Origin: Synechococcus sp. CBW1108 | GTDB lineage: Bacteria > Cyanobacteriota > Cyanobacteriia > PCC-6307 > Cyanobiaceae | DNA length: 64,000 nucleotides | Direction of reading: 5' to 3' | NCBI RefSeq assembly: GCF_015840335.1 | Contig: NZ_CP060395.1 | Coordinates: 2,145,277-2,209,276 of the forward strand | In this document: in pieces, positions 63,951 through 64,000 of the stretch | How the letters are laid out: each line of letters opens with the position of its first letter | Numbering within the stretch: the stretch's first letter is position 1 | Notes under the pieces: model-generated | The model's database searches: none | What the model saw: the letters and a program-made list of their open reading frames with translations, nothing else | Told to the model about the DNA's origin: nothing | Translations under genes and position numbers: made by a program

Positions 63951-64000
63951 TCAGGCCAGTTTGCCGCTGAGGGAGAAGGGGCGCACCTCTTCGATTTGGA
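63951..64000 (-). CDS. miaB: C-terminal end of a gene, probably miaB
   Basis: The last codons read [15 protein letters not shown] and end with a TGA at 63951. This fits the C-terminal TRAM strand of MiaB, the tRNA methylthiotransferase, whose gene often precedes ddl in picocyanobacteria. Only 15 residues lie within the window, so this is tentative. Confidence 0.5.
   Translation of the reverse strand, partial: QIEEVRPFSLSGKLA

Overview
The window comes from a picocyanobacterium of the Synechococcus/Cyanobium type. Chlorophyll synthase (chlG), the cytochrome b6f accessory protein PetP, demethylphylloquinone methyltransferase (menG), an inactive ClpR next to ClpP, a cyanobacterial PIN/TRAM protein and the very GC-rich, tightly packed core genes all point there. 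The species is an inference; no rRNA is present.

Layout. (1) 1-12,300 is ordinary GC-rich chromosome: the edge of an AbiEii-like toxin locus, an alkyltransferase-like protein, rsmB, a class A penicillin-binding protein, chlG, petP, hisF, menG, an EAL-domain protein, glyQ, comEC and a tRNA-Ser(CGA). (2) 12,364-36,682 is a 24.3-kb integrative island inserted at the 3' end of that tRNA. It is bounded by a perfect 47-bp direct repeat, with a tyrosine integrase just inside the left end, an AlpA-like excisionase next to it, and TGTGAGAT-type repeats at both ends that look like integrase arm sites. Its cargo is AT-richer: many small unknown genes, a Rad52-like annealing protein, a zinc-ribbon protein, a Nif11-like protein, small DNA-binding proteins and a type I restriction-modification locus. 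(3) 36,683-51,710 is a second accessory stretch outside attR: small unknown genes, thymidine kinase, a LysR regulator and a dense set of insertion sequences. (4) 51,731-64,000 returns to conserved chromosome: cobD, ilvC, clpP/clpR, a PIN/TRAM protein, hemW, panB, SRP RNA, ftsZ, ftsQ, ddl and the end of a gene that is probably miaB.

The accessory half is being broken up by transposition, and the events can be undone on paper. An IS3 element splits hsdR, an IS21 element splits a 127-codon gene, an IS5 element splits a 59-codon membrane-protein gene, and an IS256 transposase gene is split by two different insertions plus a 4-bp duplication. In each case, removing the insertion and one target duplication restores the reading frame. 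The restriction subunit is therefore probably lost while HsdM and HsdS remain intact.

The most unusual signals are these: a 292-bp piece of an IS21 right end that has moved alone with its own 6-bp target duplication; a duplicated leader module of about 105 bp whose hairpin shows a compensating pair change; paralogous 29-codon membrane peptides that share an upstream motif; and small-gene families repeated inside the island and again about 11 kb outside it.
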